A DNA stretch of 64,000 nucleotides, taken from NCBI RefSeq assembly GCF_028747785.1, contig NZ_CP118159.1:62001-126000 (forward strand). The letters run 5' to 3'. A program made the translations under genes and the position numbers. This DNA is from Halosimplex aquaticum. Its GTDB lineage: Archaea; Halobacteriota; Halobacteria; Halobacteriales; Haloarculaceae. Of the stretch, positions 17,567-24,640 are shown piece after piece. Every line of letters starts with the position of its first letter. Within the stretch, counting starts at the first letter, position 1. The notes beneath the pieces were generated by a model. It made no database searches and had not been told where the DNA came from. It saw only the letters and a program-made list of their open reading frames with translations.

Positions 17567-19906
17567 TCACGCGGGCTTCTCGCGCATGAATCGCATCCAG
17601 AACAGCGCGAAGATTCCGAGCGCGAGCCATTCAATGAAGATGATTGTATTCGATATTGCGACGTTGAGGTAGCCGAAGAGGTCGGTAGCCCCCGAAAGGA
17701 ACGAGGTGGGCGAGACGCCATAGGAGTGGGTCTCCAGGTAGTACTGGGACCGAGACTCGCGCCAATCATCGCCGGCGAAGTGAGCACGGACGAGCGTCCC
17801 TGAGAGAGGAACTGTCGCTCGTCCGTTCGCATCTGTCGTCACGTTTTGTACGCTGGCTCCATCGAGACTGACCAGTCGGTTCGGGATCGGATTCCCGGCA
17901 GTATCAGAGAGGAACACTTCGGCTGTCCCAGCGCTGTGGTTCATCGTCACCGTGAGTCGTGACTCCTGATAGCGGACGACGCTCACAGAGGTATCGACGG
18001 GAAGTCCCCAGACATCGCCTGCCTGAACACTCACCGTCTCGCCCATCGTGCGATCCAGGCTTTTCAGGATGCCCGCGTACTGATCGTAGAGATAGGTCGG
18101 CTTCGCGTTCTCCGGAGCGACGATGGTACTCGGCAGCGACGCCGCTGGAACAGATCTGTTCTGATCGACGTACGTCGTCTCCCACCAGATACGTTGGTCT
18201 GCGGTTTGTTCCGCGAGGACACTCACGTTCCCGGGACTCATCCGATACCGGAGCATCGCTGGATAGGCCCCGTTGTACGAGTGGGAGGCTTCTACCTGAG
18301 TCGTTCCACCCTGGGTCCGCTCTTCAACGTGCGTATTCCGAGAGACAGAGTAGAATCGCCACGGCGCCGTGACGTACATCGTCTTTTCGCCGATCTGTAT
18401 TTCGACGTCTTCCCATGCAGCTGCGCCGGCTGCGAGTCCCTGCTCGCCACTCCAATTGACGGCGACGATGTCTCGACCCGGTCGGTCGTACACCTGGACG
18501 TCGATGGAGAGATCGTCGCTGCTGACCGTCTCGATGGGAACCGAATACTGGAGTTCGACCGTCCGATTGACCGTTCGTCGGTTGTTCCACTCCGAACACT
18601 GTGCGCTAGAGACGCCGTAGTGAGTCTCCATCTCGACCTCTATTCGAAGTGTCGCGGAGAGGTCGTAGTTCCCCGGTGGGAGCCGACGTGGTCGAGAGGT
18701 CGTGTAGTTCATCGTCGTCCACATTCCCGGTCGCGTTCGGTCGAGGCTGATGTTCCCCGCTGTGACGTTCACAATCGAGGCGTTCGAATCGATGAGTTGG
18801 TAGTTGGCCCAGCGGGTCAGGGGATAGGTGTGGTTGTGAGTGACCGTCGTGTTGCCCTGCTTGTGGTGGTGGGTGATGGTGCAGGTTCCGCTCTCGCTGT
18901 AATCGGCTGGCTCCTCAATCCGGTAATCCCACGGGACGTAGGTGGTGAGCTGCCAGCTCGGGGTGACGTACCGACCGTCGTGCCAGACACCGGGAATGAC
19001 GTCGATGTTTCCAACGTACGCATCGCGGACGAGCGCATGAGTGCCCGGTTGCCACTGGAGGTTGACGTTCGCGCCGTCAGTGGTTGGGAATACCTCAATG
19101 CCGTTCTCTGTGGGGACGACGGACGTGCTTCGCGCTGCGGACTCACTGGGGGCCATCTCGGAGTGCTGAAGGAGCGATTCGATGATCTGGATCTTCCGCT
19201 CGATCACAGTGCTATAGTACGAGGAGAGGACGAGCGCCTCATCTGGATTCGTGACGGTGAGGTTTCCGTCGACGCGCTCGACGTCTGCATTGTAGACCGG
19301 GTTCCACCAGCCATTGGGGTGTCGGACTTCAACGGTGTACTGGCCGTCGTTGCTCGTGGCTCGACTCGGGTCGCCGGTATAGATCGGAAGAATGCGGAAC
19401 TCGCCGTCCCACCAGTCCCGGAGGGTCGTCCACTGGTCACGGTACGGGACCTGAACGAACCCGTGGAGTCCGGATTGGTACATATCGGACTCGTTCGCGA
19501 TGAGCAGTGCGTCGCGTGATTGGATGTTCGAGTCCCAGAGCTGGACCGGCTGGGTAACGACGGTCCGGTTCACTTCGGTGATCGTTCCGTTCTCGCCGTA
19601 CTCGTAGACCTGAACGACACTGGATCCCCGCCCTGGGTCGGGATCGTTACTCGCCAACACCCGAAAGGTGTCGTCGTAGTCCTTCTCGACACCCGGCTCT
19701 GGACTGGGGATGATTAGATCGCCTGCCGCTGCCCCGATGACCGCACTGGAGACGAGAAGGAAGACGACGCCGGCGACGACGAGCCGTGTCTTCACGAGTG
19801 TCACAGGGAGACGAACGGGAGTTCGAGGTAGTCGTTTCGTGAATCGAGCTACTCGGCGTGGTTTTGAGAGGGACGAGCGGCCCTCACGAGACTTATCCGA
19901 GGACAT
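17567..19906 (-). CDS. Secreted/membrane-anchored conjugation surface protein
   Basis: Taking the ATG at 19906, which overlaps the upstream membrane gene by 14 bases, the protein has 779 residues. A basic N-terminus (RRVARFTKRLPRTPVRLP) precedes a membrane helix (TRLVVAGVVFLLVSSAVIGAA). A long extracellular region follows, rich in NxT/NxS sites and aromatic strands. Near the end is an Ig-like module (TAEVFLSDTAGNPIPNRLVSLDG...VTTDANGRATVPLSG, like bacterial Ig/Big-1 folds). The C-terminus has a second membrane helix (SNTIIFIEWLALGIFALFWM) and a basic tail. The tandem with a pilin-like gene and a shared transfer promoter suggest a cell-contact or channel component. Parts of the sequence are Trp/Tyr-rich as in haloarchaeal cell-surface proteins. 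Confidence 0.7.
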   Translation of the reverse strand: MSSDKSREGRSSLSKPRRVARFTKRLPRTPVRLPVTLVKTRLVVAGVVFLLVSSAVIGAAAGDLIIPSPEPGVEKDYDDTFRVLASNDPDPGRGSSVVQVYEYGENGTITEVNRTVVTQPVQLWDSNIQSRDALLIANESDMYQSGLHGFVQVPYRDQWTTLRDWWDGEFRILPIYTGDPSRATSNDGQYTVEVRHPNGWWNPVYNADVERVDGNLTVTNPDEALVLSSYYSTVIERKIQIIESLLQHSEMAPSESAARSTSVVPTENGIEVFPTTDGANVNLQWQPGTHALVRDAYVGNIDVIPGVWHDGRYVTPSWQLTTYVPWDYRIEEPADYSESGTCTITHHHKQGNTTVTHNHTYPLTRWANYQLIDSNASIVNVTAGNISLDRTRPGMWTTMNYTTSRPRRLPPGNYDLSATLRIEVEMETHYGVSSAQCSEWNNRRTVNRTVELQYSVPIETVSSDDLSIDVQVYDRPGRDIVAVNWSGEQGLAAGAAAWEDVEIQIGEKTMYVTAPWRFYSVSRNTHVEERTQGGTTQVEASHSYNGAYPAMLRYRMSPGNVSVLAEQTADQRIWWETTYVDQNRSVPAASLPSTIVAPENAKPTYLYDQYAGILKSLDRTMGETVSVQAGDVWGLPVDTSVSVVRYQESRLTVTMNHSAGTAEVFLSDTAGNPIPNRLVSLDGASVQNVTTDANGRATVPLSGTLVRAHFAGDDWRESRSQYYLETHSYGVSPTSFLSGATDLFGYLNVAISNTIIFIEWLALGIFALFWMRFMREKPA

Positions 19907-20327
19907 ACTGCAGGAGGTCCACGAACGTCCCGAAAGCGGTCCCAACAACGAACAGCCCGCCGCCTGACATCGCGAGTCTTCGACCCCAGGCACGGCGATA
20001 GAGGCTGTGGCTCCCGAGCCAGGCCATCACGCCCAGGACCAACAGGACGAGACCAGCGTAGACGAATACTGTCGCCGTCCACGGTGGGAAGTCAAGCATC
20101 GAACTGAAATCCACGACTGCGAGGATTGTCTCCGGACGCAACCGCTGGAATACGAAGAGAGACAGCCATCCGAGGTCGGTGAACGAGCCCAAGACATCAC
20201 CAGCGACGTGGAATCGTTCGATTGGAATCGTCAGTGGCCCTGTAACGGGGAGCAGCAGGTCAGGCAGGCGCTCAAGGAAGCCACCAGCGAACGGCAGCAA
20301 GAGGTGGAACTGGTGAGGTGTCAGCAT
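19893..20327 (-). CDS. VirB2-like membrane protein, third of the set
   Basis: A 144-residue protein with two or three membrane helices. Its last 60 residues, VYAGLVLLVLGVMAWLGSH, a basic loop, then MSGGGLFVVGTAFGTFVDLLQYVLG, align residue by residue with the end of the 9821-10222 protein (YAGLTVLVLGLIVWLTART, basic loop, LGGGAMVIAYFGLGALVSLLEFIAG). It is therefore a paralogue, probably a pilin or channel subunit. The first half is different and amphipathic (FHLLLPFAGGFLERLPDLLLP). It overlaps the surface-protein gene by 14 bases and is first in that unit. Confidence 0.7.
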   Translation of the reverse strand: MLTPHQFHLLLPFAGGFLERLPDLLLPVTGPLTIPIERFHVAGDVLGSFTDLGWLSLFVFQRLRPETILAVVDFSSMLDFPPWTATVFVYAGLVLLVLGVMAWLGSHSLYRRAWGRRLAMSGGGLFVVGTAFGTFVDLLQYVLG

Positions 20328-20387
20328 GGTCGTCGCTATCGAGGAGGCTGTACCGCGAGAAAAGTCCTCTAAGAATGCGGAAGCCGC
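20328..20387 (-). promoter_or_regulatory. Promoter region of the 20327-17567 unit
   Basis: On the minus strand it reads TCCGCATTCTTAGAGGACTT, resembling TCCGCATTCCTGAAA of the pilin/coupling promoter and of the plus-strand transfer operon. It joins the 36-base direct repeat at 20388-20423. A purine-rich stretch follows and the start codon lies about 40 bases downstream. Confidence 0.45.
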
Positions 20388-20423
20388 ACGCTTGCGCCTG
20401 CCGCAACAGTGCGCTGTACGCAG
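20388..20423. repeat. 36-base direct repeat, left copy
   Basis: Positions 20388-20423 and 21783-21818 are identical over 36 bases (ACGCTTGCGCCTGCCGCAAC, then a GTGCGC core and TACGCAG). The repeat contains TTGCG-x(5)-CGCAA, an inverted repeat. The two copies bracket the PD-(D/E)XK gene and lie just upstream of divergent transfer units. Confidence 0.85.
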
Positions 20424-20429
20424 GAATGA

Positions 20430-21677
20430 TTAGCTCCGTAGATAGGATCTCCACCCTGCCCTGAGATTGATTTCACCACAGAACATTTTCTCTCGGACCT
20501 CCGCATCAAGCTCCTCGAACAGTTCCTCGAAAGCGTCCGGGGCCAGGTCGGGACAACTTGCCCCTTTTCGATACAATCGGAGATTCGGATGCTCATGATA
20601 ATACTCTCCATCATCGTCCCTAGTCCATCGAAACTGTAGGTGACGAGTACTCTCACCCGGCAGGTTCTTGAAGATATCCGCTCCCCGTTCAGGAACGTAC
20701 ACGTGCTGAGCTTCCTTCGCTTCTAATTCAGGATACTCCTCATACACCCACTCGATTAGTGGTTCATAATTGACTTCTTCTCCTGAAAACGTCATCTCTC
20801 GAATGCTCTCCGGGATGGCTCCGAGTAGTGACGAAAAATACTCAGCACTTATCCAGCCAAAATTTGAGGTCTTATTACTATTTTCGTCAGTCCATCGAAT
20901 TCGAAGTCCCAATTTCCCGTCCTCAAATACGCTGGAGTCACCGTTCAGTCTTTTGAGTTGCAGTAGTTTACGGTGCCCAGAGTCGGGATTGTAGTCAGAG
21001 ATATCCATCTCTAGCTGCTCATATTCCAGATACCGTGCATATTCAGCTAGAAGATATCGATCTAATTTGGATAACGAGGCATCAGTAAAGAGTGAGAGAC
21101 AGAAATCGTAGATACGTCTCCACTTGATTTCCAATCTTTCTGTGTCGTCCGTATCAAGGGAATGGGCATATCGATTCAGCTCGTCCTCAGTGAGTTTATC
21201 GGCTCCTGTTTTCACCTCCAGAACAATGATTGAAGAGCCATTACGGTGTGGGACATCAATGATTCCGTCAGGAATGTTGAAGTCCTTAACCTTATCCTCG
21301 TTATCTATCGTTCCCCCCATTCGAGAGATGCCAAGAACGTACCCCTTTTCTGAAGCTGTATCAACCGAATCGATACCCCGCTGTGTATGAAATGTAACAG
21401 GGTCTCCTGCGGGTTGAGTCCTAAGTGTCCTCTCATCAGGGACTTGTTCTGCATCCTCATATACATCAAATACTGAAGGAGACATCTGAAAATCGCCAAC
21501 GAATAGAGACAGAAAGTCAGCCAACACTCTTGGGTTGGTATCTTGCAGCAGTTTCAGAAGACCTTTTGTCGTGTTGTTTTCAAGTTGCTCCGCCTTGGTC
21601 TGTCCACTGTGTTGAAAAGTAAATATAGGGTCCCACTTTTCTCGCATAGGTTTCAAGATTGATTGCGTGATTATCAA
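20430..21677 (-). CDS. PD-(D/E)XK nuclease-superfamily protein
   Basis: The 415-residue protein has the nuclease-fold pattern near its middle: IPDGIIDVPHRNGSSIIVLEVKTG, with Asp137 or Asp141 on one strand and Glu154-Val-Lys156 on the next, followed by a helix carrying EDELNRYAHSLD. That D...ExK order is the core of PD-(D/E)XK enzymes, including restriction and repair nucleases. The N-terminus (LLKLLQDTNPRVLADFLSLF) and the C-terminal 180 residues do not match anything I recognise. Codon use is AT-rich compared with the transfer genes. It sits between the 36-base repeats inside what would otherwise be a shared intergenic region of two transfer operons, so it is probably inserted cargo with a defensive role. 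Confidence 0.75.
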   Translation of the reverse strand: MIITQSILKPMREKWDPIFTFQHSGQTKAEQLENNTTKGLLKLLQDTNPRVLADFLSLFVGDFQMSPSVFDVYEDAEQVPDERTLRTQPAGDPVTFHTQRGIDSVDTASEKGYVLGISRMGGTIDNEDKVKDFNIPDGIIDVPHRNGSSIIVLEVKTGADKLTEDELNRYAHSLDTDDTERLEIKWRRIYDFCLSLFTDASLSKLDRYLLAEYARYLEYEQLEMDISDYNPDSGHRKLLQLKRLNGDSSVFEDGKLGLRIRWTDENSNKTSNFGWISAEYFSSLLGAIPESIREMTFSGEEVNYEPLIEWVYEEYPELEAKEAQHVYVPERGADIFKNLPGESTRHLQFRWTRDDDGEYYHEHPNLRLYRKGASCPDLAPDAFEELFEELDAEVREKMFCGEINLRAGWRSYLRS

Positions 21678-21782
21678 TCCACCAGGTTCTCTGTCATCTA
21701 TACTAGAGCAGTATTGGAGATACCCTTCTTACCCCATCATGATTAGAGCCCATCAGGGCAATCGGATTATTGCAGAAACCGA

Positions 21783-21818
21783 ACGCTTGCGCCTGCCGCA
21801 ACAGTGCGCTGTACGCAG
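21783..21818. repeat. 36-base direct repeat, right copy
   Basis: Identical to 20388-20423. It lies 60 bases upstream of the first frame of the plus-strand transfer operon and contains the TTGCG-x(5)-CGCAA inverted repeat, so it may be a regulator site. It also marks the right border of the PD-(D/E)XK cargo. Confidence 0.85.
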
Positions 21819-21877
21819 TATTACGTCATACGCATTCCTGAAATAAACAAATGGGTTCCTCGCCGAGGAGTGGTGTG
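21819..21877 (+). promoter_or_regulatory. Promoter of the plus-strand transfer operon
   Basis: CGCATTCCTGAAATAAACA at 21831-21849 differs in one base from the inverse of 10253-10271, upstream of the pilin/coupling unit. The A/T part (aaataaacaaa) lies about 30 bases before the first ATG at 21878, the spacing of an archaeal TATA box. The 36-base repeat is directly upstream. Confidence 0.6.
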
Positions 21878-22006
21878 ATGCACTACCAAACAGTACCCAC
21901 AACTGGGGCAGTCCTGTCGCTCCCCACCGGCACGATGCTACCAGTCGTGACTGCATTCGAACTCTCGTTCCTGAGTGACGGCTCGCTCGCCGAGTGTGCC
22001 AGCTGA
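21878..22006 (+). CDS. 42-residue peptide at the head of the transfer operon
   Basis: The frame MHYQTVPTTGAVLSLPTGTM continues through one moderately hydrophobic segment (VVTAFELSFLSDGSL) to a TGA at 22004-22006. It is the first frame after the promoter, and the next gene begins 16 bases downstream. I do not recognise it. A small membrane-associated or leader peptide is possible. Confidence 0.45.
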   Translation: MHYQTVPTTGAVLSLPTGTMLPVVTAFELSFLSDGSLAECAS

Positions 22007-22022
22007 GGGTGGTGAGTTGAGA

Positions 22023-22418
22023 ATGCCTGAAATCGAGATCCGGTTCAGAAACGAGACAGAGTACCACCGACTCAGAACGATCCGAGACAAGTACGGCGTG
22101 CAGTGGCGGGGCATGCTGATTCAAGGAGCCAAGCGACTCGAAGGTCGGGAGATCTGGTTCACCGATCAGAAGAGGGGTGAAGCTTCGACAGAACCCTTCC
22201 AGGGCCACGGGTCGGTACGGTCACACGGGCGTGAGAAGCGAAGGCGAGAGGAACTCACGGAGTCCAGCAGGCATGATGGTCCAGGTAGCTCTGCTGAGGA
22301 CCACAACCCGGTTTCTTCGCTGTTCGATTCTCGAGGGTCACTGCGAACGCTCGACACCGGAGCACGTCACGAACGCCCATCGGTCGACGAGTTCAGTCCA
22401 GTTGAGGTCGAGCGATGA
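22023..22418 (+). CDS. Small protein with an RGMLIxGAxRLE motif and basic tail
   Basis: Starting at ATG 22023 it has 131 residues. The first 45 (EIEIRFRNETEYHRLRTIRD, then KYGVQWRGMLIQGAKRLEG) form a strand-helix-helix unit that closely resembles the whole of the next gene. The rest is a highly charged, probably disordered tail (REKRRREELTESS). The strand-helix-helix fold, with WRGMLI on the second helix, suggests a ribbon-helix-helix-like DNA-binding unit; this is inference. The stop overlaps the next start (ATGA). The pair may be relaxosome accessory proteins or operon regulators. Confidence 0.6.
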   Translation: MPEIEIRFRNETEYHRLRTIRDKYGVQWRGMLIQGAKRLEGREIWFTDQKRGEASTEPFQGHGSVRSHGREKRRREELTESSRHDGPGSSAEDHNPVSSLFDSRGSLRTLDTGARHERPSVDEFSPVEVER

Positions 22419-22591
22419 AGTCGACACGGATCATCATCAAGGACGACGAGCAGTTCGAACAGTTAGACGCGGTTCGTGAGCGCCACGGGGTCAACTGGCG
22501 CGGGATGCTGATCAAAGGAGCTGAACGGCTGGAAGCGGGCGGTGTGCTTCCGACCGAAGCAGAACTCTGTGACGGCGAGGAGGTCGAGTAG
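22415..22591 (+). CDS. 58-residue paralogue of the preceding protein
   Basis: The frame runs from ATG 22415 (4-base overlap with the gene before) to TAG at 22589-22591, directly abutting the next ATG at 22592. It reads TRIIIKDDEQFEQLDAVRER, then HGVNWRGMLIKGAERLEAGG and an acidic tail. The WRGMLI-x-GA-x-RLE block is shared with the upstream protein, so the two come from a tandem duplication. Position and size fit a ribbon-helix-helix-like DNA-binding protein of a transfer operon. No enzyme motif is present. Confidence 0.7.
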   Translation: MKSTRIIIKDDEQFEQLDAVRERHGVNWRGMLIKGAERLEAGGVLPTEAELCDGEEVE

Positions 22592-23053
22592 ATGCCCGAT
22601 CCTGTGCCCGTCGCGAGCAACCTCCTGGAGTCGAAGTTCCTCGGCTTCTCGGTGAAGCGACTCGCCGAATCCTTGGCAATCCCGTTAGCGCCGTGTGCCG
22701 TTCTCTATACGGTTGGCTTCCCACTGCTGTTCACGTTCCCGCTGTTCGTCGTCGGCATCGGAATCGGCGGGTTGATCTTCATGAAGACACCGCCCGGACA
22801 GCGTCCCCTACGATACGCTCATGCGGTGTTTCACTTCAAGACGGGGTCGAACGTCTACGTCTGGCGTCATCCCGACCCGGAACACGGCGATCTCGGTATC
22901 GGCGTGACGCAAGACGAGTGGCTCACCCAACCGCGACCTCCAGGTTGGGGAGAGTACCCTGCGAAGACTAGCGGAGCGGACCTCGCCTATCAGGGCGTCC
23001 TCGACGCAACGCGACCCAATCTGGATGGTTCGTCGACGGAGGAGGAGCAATGA
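22592..23053 (+). CDS. Short membrane protein, VirB3-like position
   Basis: The 153-residue protein has an N-terminal soluble part, two closely spaced hydrophobic helices (LAPCAVLYTVGFPLLFTFPL and FVVGIGIGGLIFM, about residues 33-68), and an extramembrane C-terminus that is Trp- and Pro-rich. A two-helix hairpin protein encoded just before a VirB4-associated gene is the arrangement of VirB3/PrgI-type proteins, which anchor the ATPase to the membrane. The next gene starts 4 bases before its stop, so they are translationally coupled. The name is by position and topology only. Confidence 0.6.
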   Translation: MPDPVPVASNLLESKFLGFSVKRLAESLAIPLAPCAVLYTVGFPLLFTFPLFVVGIGIGGLIFMKTPPGQRPLRYAHAVFHFKTGSNVYVWRHPDPEHGDLGIGVTQDEWLTQPRPPGWGEYPAKTSGADLAYQGVLDATRPNLDGSSTEEEQ

Positions 23054-24576
23054 ATCTCCAGAGTAGCGTGGGCAGTGGCGAGCAGTCGACGCTTGACCTA
23101 CTGAACTTCGAGAACGTCCGAGATGGCGGCGTTATCGAGACGCCCACGGCGTACACGATGCTCATCGAGATCGAGCCCCGCGAGTGGCTGACGCTCTCCG
23201 AAGAGCGACGGACCAGCCTGTACATCTCGTACATGACGTTCCTCCGTGGGCTGCAGTTTCCGACACAGTTCCTGACGCTGACGACCCGGTTCGACGGCGA
23301 CCGCTACCTCGAACGCTTCATCGGCCCGAATGCACTGGGCGCGCCAACCGGACAACCGACAGCCATCCCAGCAGAGGATGATGATGAGGCCCCGGACGAG
23401 GTCGTCGAGGGCCCCGCCACTGACGGTGGCGTCGCTACGGCGGACGTGGCTCCGCAGACACACATTGATCACGTCGCTGACTCTGCGCTCCTCGAGTACG
23501 GACGCGTTGCTCACGCGGAGTGGCTCGACCGAACGATTGCGCTCGCGAACGTCAGAGATCGTCGATTCTTCGTTGCCGTCGCGGTTATGAAGGGAGAAGA
23601 CGACGAGGGCGGTCGCTTCGACGCGATTGCGGATGCCCTCCCGTTCGGAGGCGGTGCGAAGAACGTCGATGACGAAGAGCCGTATCTCGACGAGGTCTGG
23701 GCTCGCGTTCAGCGAGTCGCCTCACAGCTCCCCCGGACTCGCGTCGAAACCACGATCCTCGATGACAGAGCGAAGGTTCTAGACGTCCTCTACCAGGTCT
23801 ATCGAGGACAGGAGGCACCAATCTCCTTCGAGCATAGCGTCTTCACCCAACCCGATGAGAAGACGCTGACCGATCCAGCGACTGGTGAGCGGTTAGATCT
23901 GGAAGCGGCGTTTGACAGCGCCGATCAAGAAGAGGCACTGCTCGAACCAGACGAGGACGCCGATCCGCGTCCGGAGACGACGGGCGACCTCCCGTATGGT
24001 GGTCGGGTCCAAGAGGAGTACGTCGAACAGGTCGACAACTCACGGATACTCGCGTGGTACGCCAGAGCCGTCGGTCCCATCGGTCAAGGGAAAAACTACC
24101 GCTCCCCGCTGTCGGTGTACGCTGGCGTAGGGTTGTTCGCTGCGAGCCTCCTGTTCGCAGTGATCGCGCTCGGGACGTTCCTCGGGAGCGGTCAACCTGG
24201 AAGTGAGTCCTACTGGTTCGTCCGCGAGGCCTCGTTCGGCCTTGCAGCGGGAAGCCTCCCGACCTTCCTTCTGAGTCTTGCCGTCCTGCTTCCATCGAGC
24301 CAGCGTGCGACCATCGTGGGCTTCGCTGGCGTCGGCGTGACCGCTGTGGCAGTCTACCTGTTCAGCCAGGCGTATCCCTTCCAGTGGGATAGTACGCCGA
24401 CGGCGTCGACGGCGTTCGTCGTCGAGGTGTATGCAGTCGGGTTGCTGCTCCTCGTCGTCGGTGTCGGCCTCGCCGTTCGCGGTCGCAGAAACGTTCTCGA
24501 ACACTTCGAGGAGATGAGTGAGCCGACGGACGAGAGTCGAGGCAACGATTCTCCGACGGAAGGGGCAGATGTCTGA
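23050..24576 (+). CDS. Transfer protein with VirB4-N-terminus-like domain and C-terminal membrane helices
   Basis: The 508-residue protein starts with a region resembling the domain that precedes the motor in VirB4/TraC proteins: FENVRDGGVIETPTAYTMLI, then FLRGLQFPTQFLTLTTRFDG, and later VRDRRFFVAVAVMKGE. There is no P-loop. About residues 355-485 hold four hydrophobic helices (VYAGVGLFAASLLFAVIALG, LPTFLLSLAVLLP, IVGFAGVGVTAVAVYLF, VYAVGLLLLVVGVGLAV), and the C-terminus is basic then acidic. It therefore looks like a membrane-bound partner of the VirB4 ATPase encoded next. It overlaps the preceding gene by 4 bases. Confidence 0.6.
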   Translation: MNLQSSVGSGEQSTLDLLNFENVRDGGVIETPTAYTMLIEIEPREWLTLSEERRTSLYISYMTFLRGLQFPTQFLTLTTRFDGDRYLERFIGPNALGAPTGQPTAIPAEDDDEAPDEVVEGPATDGGVATADVAPQTHIDHVADSALLEYGRVAHAEWLDRTIALANVRDRRFFVAVAVMKGEDDEGGRFDAIADALPFGGGAKNVDDEEPYLDEVWARVQRVASQLPRTRVETTILDDRAKVLDVLYQVYRGQEAPISFEHSVFTQPDEKTLTDPATGERLDLEAAFDSADQEEALLEPDEDADPRPETTGDLPYGGRVQEEYVEQVDNSRILAWYARAVGPIGQGKNYRSPLSVYAGVGLFAASLLFAVIALGTFLGSGQPGSESYWFVREASFGLAAGSLPTFLLSLAVLLPSSQRATIVGFAGVGVTAVAVYLFSQAYPFQWDSTPTASTAFVVEVYAVGLLLLVVGVGLAVRGRRNVLEHFEEMSEPTDESRGNDSPTEGADV

Positions 24577-24640
24577 GCGACCCGGGCTTCACCGGGCGGC
24601 GGTTACTCTGGCTCGACCGGGGCTGGAGGTCCAGAGATGA
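24569..24640 (+). CDS. Possible 23-residue coupled peptide between transfer genes
   Basis: A frame from ATG 24569 overlaps the end of the preceding gene by 8 bases and stops at 24638-24640, sharing ATGA with the VirB4 start. It encodes MSERPGLHRAAVTLARPGLE plus three residues. It would keep ribosomes moving between the two large genes. It may have no protein function. Confidence 0.3.
   Translation: MSERPGLHRAAVTLARPGLEVQR

Noticed and set aside
18194..19519. 441-codon plus-strand frame opposite the surface-protein gene
   Set aside because: No signal, no motif, and it lies wholly within a minus-strand protein with consistent membrane topology and glycosylation-type sites.
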